Assembly (NCBI GenBank): GCA_003516705.1
Contig: DPCJ01000053.1
Location: 1 to 6,181, forward strand
Reading direction: 5' to 3'
DNA: 6,181 nucleotides
Source: Prolixibacteraceae bacterium
Lineage (GTDB): Bacteria; Bacteroidota; Bacteroidia; Bacteroidales; Prolixibacteraceae
Of this stretch, positions 6,099-6,181 are shown one piece after another. The notes beneath the pieces are model-generated. The model searched no databases and was not told where the DNA came from. It worked only from the letters and a program-made list of their open reading frames with translations. How positions within the stretch are numbered: the first letter of the stretch is position 1; each line of letters begins with the position of its first letter. The position numbers and the translations under genes were made by a program.

Positions 6099-6181
6099 CT
6101 ACAATTCGAATTCAACAAACTTGCCGAACCTTTTGTATTTTTCATACAGTTCCTGGTATTTTTCAACGTTTTCAGGAATCG
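6099..6181 (-). CDS. C-terminal end of a probable FGGY-type carbohydrate kinase
   Basis: Read on the minus strand, an open frame enters from the right edge and ends at TAG (6101-6099), leaving 26 residues. The sequence includes PENVEKYQELYEKYKRFGKF. A Pro-Glu-Asn-x-x-x-Tyr-x-x-x-Tyr pattern just before the stop resembles the last helix of FGGY kinases such as xylulokinase and ribulokinase. These enzymes phosphorylate pentoses or related sugars, and their products often feed the pentose phosphate pathway. The match rests on a short helical tail only, so the family is tentative and no specific sugar is claimed. The frame continues beyond the window. Confidence 0.5.
   Translation of the reverse strand, partial: IPENVEKYQELYEKYKRFGKFVEFEL

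Noticed and set aside
1..6181. CRISPR array, tRNA, rRNA, insertion sequence or defence/novel gene cluster
   Set aside because: No spaced direct repeats, cloverleaf-like segments, transposase motifs or unexplained conserved gene sets were found. The genes present are recognisable metabolic or regulatory families.

Overview
The window reads as chromosome of a Bacteroidota bacterium, probably a Bacteroidales/Marinilabiliales-type lineage. The reasons are AT-rich intergenic DNA, starts without Shine-Dalgarno sequences but with A-rich leaders, matches to the Bacteroidota -7 promoter box (TAnnTTTG), and a transketolase whose sequence closely follows the Bacteroidales form as I remember it. No mobile element, CRISPR array, tRNA or rRNA is visible. 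Most of it is housekeeping metabolism, and I do not see a new multi-gene system.

Left part (1-1189, + strand): the last 79 codons of an unassigned beta-rich protein end at 241. A Crp/Fnr-family regulator (276-905) follows 34 bases later. Its ligand pocket looks degenerate and contains three cysteines. A strong intrinsic terminator at 1031-1064 separates this from a promoter-bearing stretch that leads into the next unit.

Middle (1190-4504, + strand): a 3-phosphoglycerate dehydrogenase with an ACT domain (serA) and a full-length transketolase (tkt) lie 47 bases apart with no terminator between them. They look like one transcription unit linking serine synthesis to the pentose phosphate pathway, closed by a GC-rich hairpin and T-run at 4463-4504.

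Right part: a secreted isochorismatase-family cysteine hydrolase (4533-5126, +) faces a Tat-exported SGNH/GDSL hydrolase (5204-5968, -). Their convergent ends share a long AT-rich hairpin built from heptanucleotide repeats. Upstream of the GDSL gene, on the same strand, is the C-terminal tip of what is probably an FGGY-type sugar kinase (6099-6181, -). Between those two is a perfect 36-bp palindrome (6048-6083). A sugar kinase beside an exported esterase-like enzyme hints at carbohydrate use, but the visible part is too small to establish that.

The items most worth a second look are non-coding: the 36-bp palindrome, the heptad-repeat hairpin, and several small dyads around the crp-like gene and upstream of serA. 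Among the proteins, the cysteine-containing Crp-like sensor and the exported isochorismatase-fold enzyme stand out.
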